This document shows, in pieces, positions 61,001 through 64,000 of a DNA stretch of 64,000 nucleotides; position 1 is the stretch's first letter, and every line of letters starts with the position of its first letter. Source of the stretch: Lanius collurio (lineage: Eukaryota; Chordata; Aves; Passeriformes; Laniidae); assembly GCA_020086605.1 (NCBI GenBank), contig JACBWW010000004.1:28987047-29051046 (forward strand), in the 5' to 3' direction. The notes below the pieces were generated by a model. That model saw nothing but the letters and a program-made list of their open reading frames with translations, did no database searches and was not told where the DNA came from. Made by a program: the position numbers and the translations under genes.

Positions 61001-64000
61001 CTCTTGCCCTGGCATTTCATGTCACTACCCCTTGGGGCTGCCATGGGGTCTCCTGGCAGTTGTTTAGTTCTAACCTGTACACCTACTGCTTTTGGCTTCC
61101 CTTCAGCAGCTGGGTGACCAGAGCTGGCCCTGCAGTATAGCTGTATTTTGGAAGTGCCCACAACAGTTTCAAAGTGGGACAGCTGCATACAAAATATGCA
61201 GAACAGTTTATTTGAAGAGATGACATATTTTATAGTTCACCAGAATTTGTGTGAATTTCTTTACTCGCCAAAACATCTTGTTTCCCAGTCCTCCCAACAT
61301 ATAATGAGGGCAGACCAGAAATCATGTCAATACTGGTATGTTTTGAAGGGAATGGCTTGCCTTTCACCCTTGCTGAAGAGATGCAATGTTGTTCCCACTG
61401 CTGTGGCAAGCAGAAAAGCAGTGGAAGGGGAAGTGTGGAAATAGGTGTGAGGACACTCAAATGTGGCTGTAGTTTCCATCGTAGAAAAAATGGGAAGAAG
61501 CTTGATGGGTGCCTTTCAGCCAAATTAGTAGTAGAGCAAGAAGGGGAAGAAGAAAGATGTGAAAGGAGTAGGACTCTTCCTGTAATGGCTGGAGGTGTTT
61601 CTAGGACAAGATTGTTGGGTCATGCTCTGAGGACAACACAGACCTGTCTCTTGTTTCTAGTGTCAGCTGCCCCCAGCCCTTCTGCAAGCTGTCCCATTGC
61701 CATTTCAGGAGACAGTTTGGCCTGAGCCAGCCAGCCAGGACTTGGAAGAACATGCTCAGACTGTGACTTTCTGAAGGGATTTTACACCGCTAGCAGCAGG
61801 GTGTGCTGGTGTGAGGGTGTCTGTATCTCAGGCTGCAGCAGAAAGTGGGGCACTGGGGTGAGCTGAGGCTGATCTCCCAGCCCAGTATTGCACCCACCTG
61901 CTTCTCTCCTTGCTGTCTCTGAACATTGTTTCTTGAGTCTTGTTTCTCTGGATCTCAGTGAGGATCAGACAGTCCAAGGCCAGCCAGGACTGAACTAGAT
62001 CATTTCCACCCCTCATCTCAGTGATTCCTTCCCTTTTAAAATAAACTCAAGAACCATCAGTACTGCAGGTGGAAGTTCAGTGGAAAGAACATAAATAAGG
62101 ACAATTAATTCTGAGGTTTGCCTCATCTTACCAAGGGGCAGAGCAAAAGGAATGTGTTCTGCTGTCAGCTGTGATCCTCAGTGACTGCAAACCAGTCACA
62201 TCATCCAATACAGCAACATGAAGTGAACTTGAATTCAGCCATCTTGGAAAATAGGACCCATTTTTGTTATTGCTGTTTCCTAATAAAGCTTCTCCTGTGA
62301 GTCCTTTAGTTCTTTGTTGACTTGTTTCCTTTCTTGATCAGTGTCTTAGTTCTCTGTGCTTGTGGTGCAGAGTGAAGAAAGGAAGCTCTCCGTCAGGCAC
62401 CAGGCTCAGCACTTACTTGCGCCGCAGCTGGCACTGCCTGGAGCTCAGGCTGGGCAGTACAAGCTGCTGGGGCCACCGTGCTGCTGCTGGGGCATTTTGC
62501 CAGTCCTGATCCCCTTGCTGTGCCCACTACAGCAGTGACCACCATGCAGCTGGTGTGCGCACCTTCACCTATGGCATTACCTGCCTAAGGATGAAATTCT
62601 TGCTCTATTTAGTCCTTGTGTGTTCTGCTATCACCTTCACTTACATCTGCATTCCTCCTTTCCGGTCTTTAAGCAGATTTTATGGGTGAGGAGACTGAAT
62701 AGAGAAACATTCTTCTTAGCAGAAATTAACATTGGGCTTTCTCCTCACTGCTGCATTTTTCTTTCTCATTTTGCAGCATTGTGTGGATGTTATTCATTAG
62801 TGCATACACTTGTGAGATTTGGGAAACGGACTTGGTTCCTGCTTGAACTAAATTTCTGTTTGTGAGTTTTAACACTATTGGCTTTAAGAAATGTGAATGG
62901 CTGAGAGAATGCTGCTGGGCAGTCACTTGGCTTTGTGGCAGAAGCAGCAATAAAGAGCTGGACAAAGGCAGGTGTGAGATTGAGAGCTAGAGGGCAGATT
63001 GGTGGTTATCCTGCTTGGTATTTCTTCAGCAGCAGACACAGGGAAACTGGTAACGTAAATCTTGAAGGGGCTACTAGGAAGGAGAGAAATACAGCTGAAT
63101 GCTTGAATAGGGTCTGCCTTCTGTACTGGCAGTGATCAGGGGATGCTCTCTACAGATCCTCCCTCAGTGTCTGTTGTAATGAGGGGAATCCTTACAACAG
63201 TATATAAGACAGCGATGAACTTGGAAGGAAAGATGAAGCGATATTTCTGTAGATGTTCAGGGATTATTTTATTCCTCCAGCCCCATGGCTGGAGTTCCCA
63301 GGCAGACCCCAGTCATGGGACCCTGCTCTTTTCCCGGGCCCCAGGCACACACACCACCCAGTCAGGAACAGGTATGGGGCACACGTGACATGGGGACAGG
63401 GACAGACCTGAACCCTGCAGGGTCCCTCCCTCCGGCTCTTCATGGGAGAGGCACCTCCACAGTCCAGCATCAGTTCCCTTCCGAAACTGATACTTCTGCC
63501 CACTAGGAACACCTCAGTACAGCTGTAGATGAAGGCTTGACTGTTGGCTTGTCACCTGCGCTGCTGCTCAGCATGCTGCAGGGCGGGGAGCACGCCAGTG
63601 GTGTATCAGCGACTCAGGAGTGGAGTGATCTATTTGAGGCACAAGTCATTTTCTTCAGGCCATTTCTCAGATTTTTGAGGAAAAGTAGCAAATTGTAGTA
63701 GAGACTTGTTCTCTGCTACAAGAATTGCCAGGTTTGGTCAGCCTGATGTATTAGGCTTGCAGACTGCTTTGTCCTTTTGGCCTGAATAGTTTTAATCGAT
63801 GTCCTAGACCAGGCTTATTGGCACAGGTCAGCACAGTGCAGCCTGACTGTGGGTGGAGATACTCAGCTGCCCCAGGGGAGTCGGGTTCCTGGCTCTTACC
63901 TCCTGCCCTATCTGGGATTTTCATGGAGCCTGTACCTCCAAGAGTTTTGTTTAGTGTAAAACACTCAGCGTGTGAGATCTGATGATGTTGATGGAAATGG
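58011..64000. other. Downstream sequence, no gene recognised
   Basis: No exon that I can assign on either strand. Further AATAAA words at 58840, 60465 and 62282 could be distal GALNT16 ends or chance. In mammals ERH lies just downstream in tail-to-tail orientation. I looked for its conserved C-terminal exon on the minus strand and did not see it, so it is either beyond the window or missed. A GC-rich patch at about 63280-63600 is unexplained. Confidence 0.6.
58535..58602. repeat. Purine-rich (GA/A) low-complexity tract
   Basis: Nearly pure A and G for about 68 bases, with a 12-A run inside. It lies downstream of the putative 3' UTR. Confidence 0.85.

Noticed and set aside
1..64000. tRNA, rRNA, CRISPR arrays, phage or bacterial operons, intact retroviral genes
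   Set aside because: None is visible; base composition, repeats and split exons all point to an ordinary vertebrate gene locus.

Overview
This is vertebrate nuclear DNA, most likely from a bird. Coding exons are short (66 to 176 bases) and separated by long GT-AG introns. The interspersed repeats include at least three recognisable CR1 LINE tails, the dominant repeat of bird and other sauropsid genomes. There is no operon structure, phage, plasmid or CRISPR array. I cannot tell the species.

The window holds one gene I can name with confidence: GALNT16 (formerly GALNTL1), polypeptide N-acetylgalactosaminyltransferase 16, on the + strand. Fourteen consecutive coding exons run from 20650 to the stop codon ending at 54373. 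All thirteen complete introns are GT-AG, every splice phase joins in frame, and the exons sum to 1509 bases (502 codons plus stop). They cover the end of the stem region, the whole GT-A catalytic domain (DSH, WGGEN and the downstream metal-binding His are all present) and the C-terminal three-repeat ricin-type lectin domain. The 5' coding exon with the cytoplasmic tail, transmembrane anchor and most of the stem is not in the window and should lie upstream.

Layout: 1-20649 is read as the 3' part of a very long intron 1. It carries a CR1 copy, two old CR1/L3-like LINE fragments and an unexplained GC-rich patch. 20650-54373 is the gene body, with intronic CR1, old LINE and MIR-like fragments. 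54374-64000 is the 3' UTR and then downstream sequence in which I recognise no further gene; several AATAAA signals are present, the most convincing at 57985. In mammals the next gene downstream is ERH on the opposite strand, but none of its exons is recognisable here.

I did not find a novel biological system. The points worth a second look are modest: loss of the canonical Asp in all three lectin repeats, a possible extra N-glycosylation sequon in the last exon, an exon 2 that begins exactly with ATG, two weak splice donors, SOX-like and homeodomain-like intronic clusters, and an unexplained GC-rich block.
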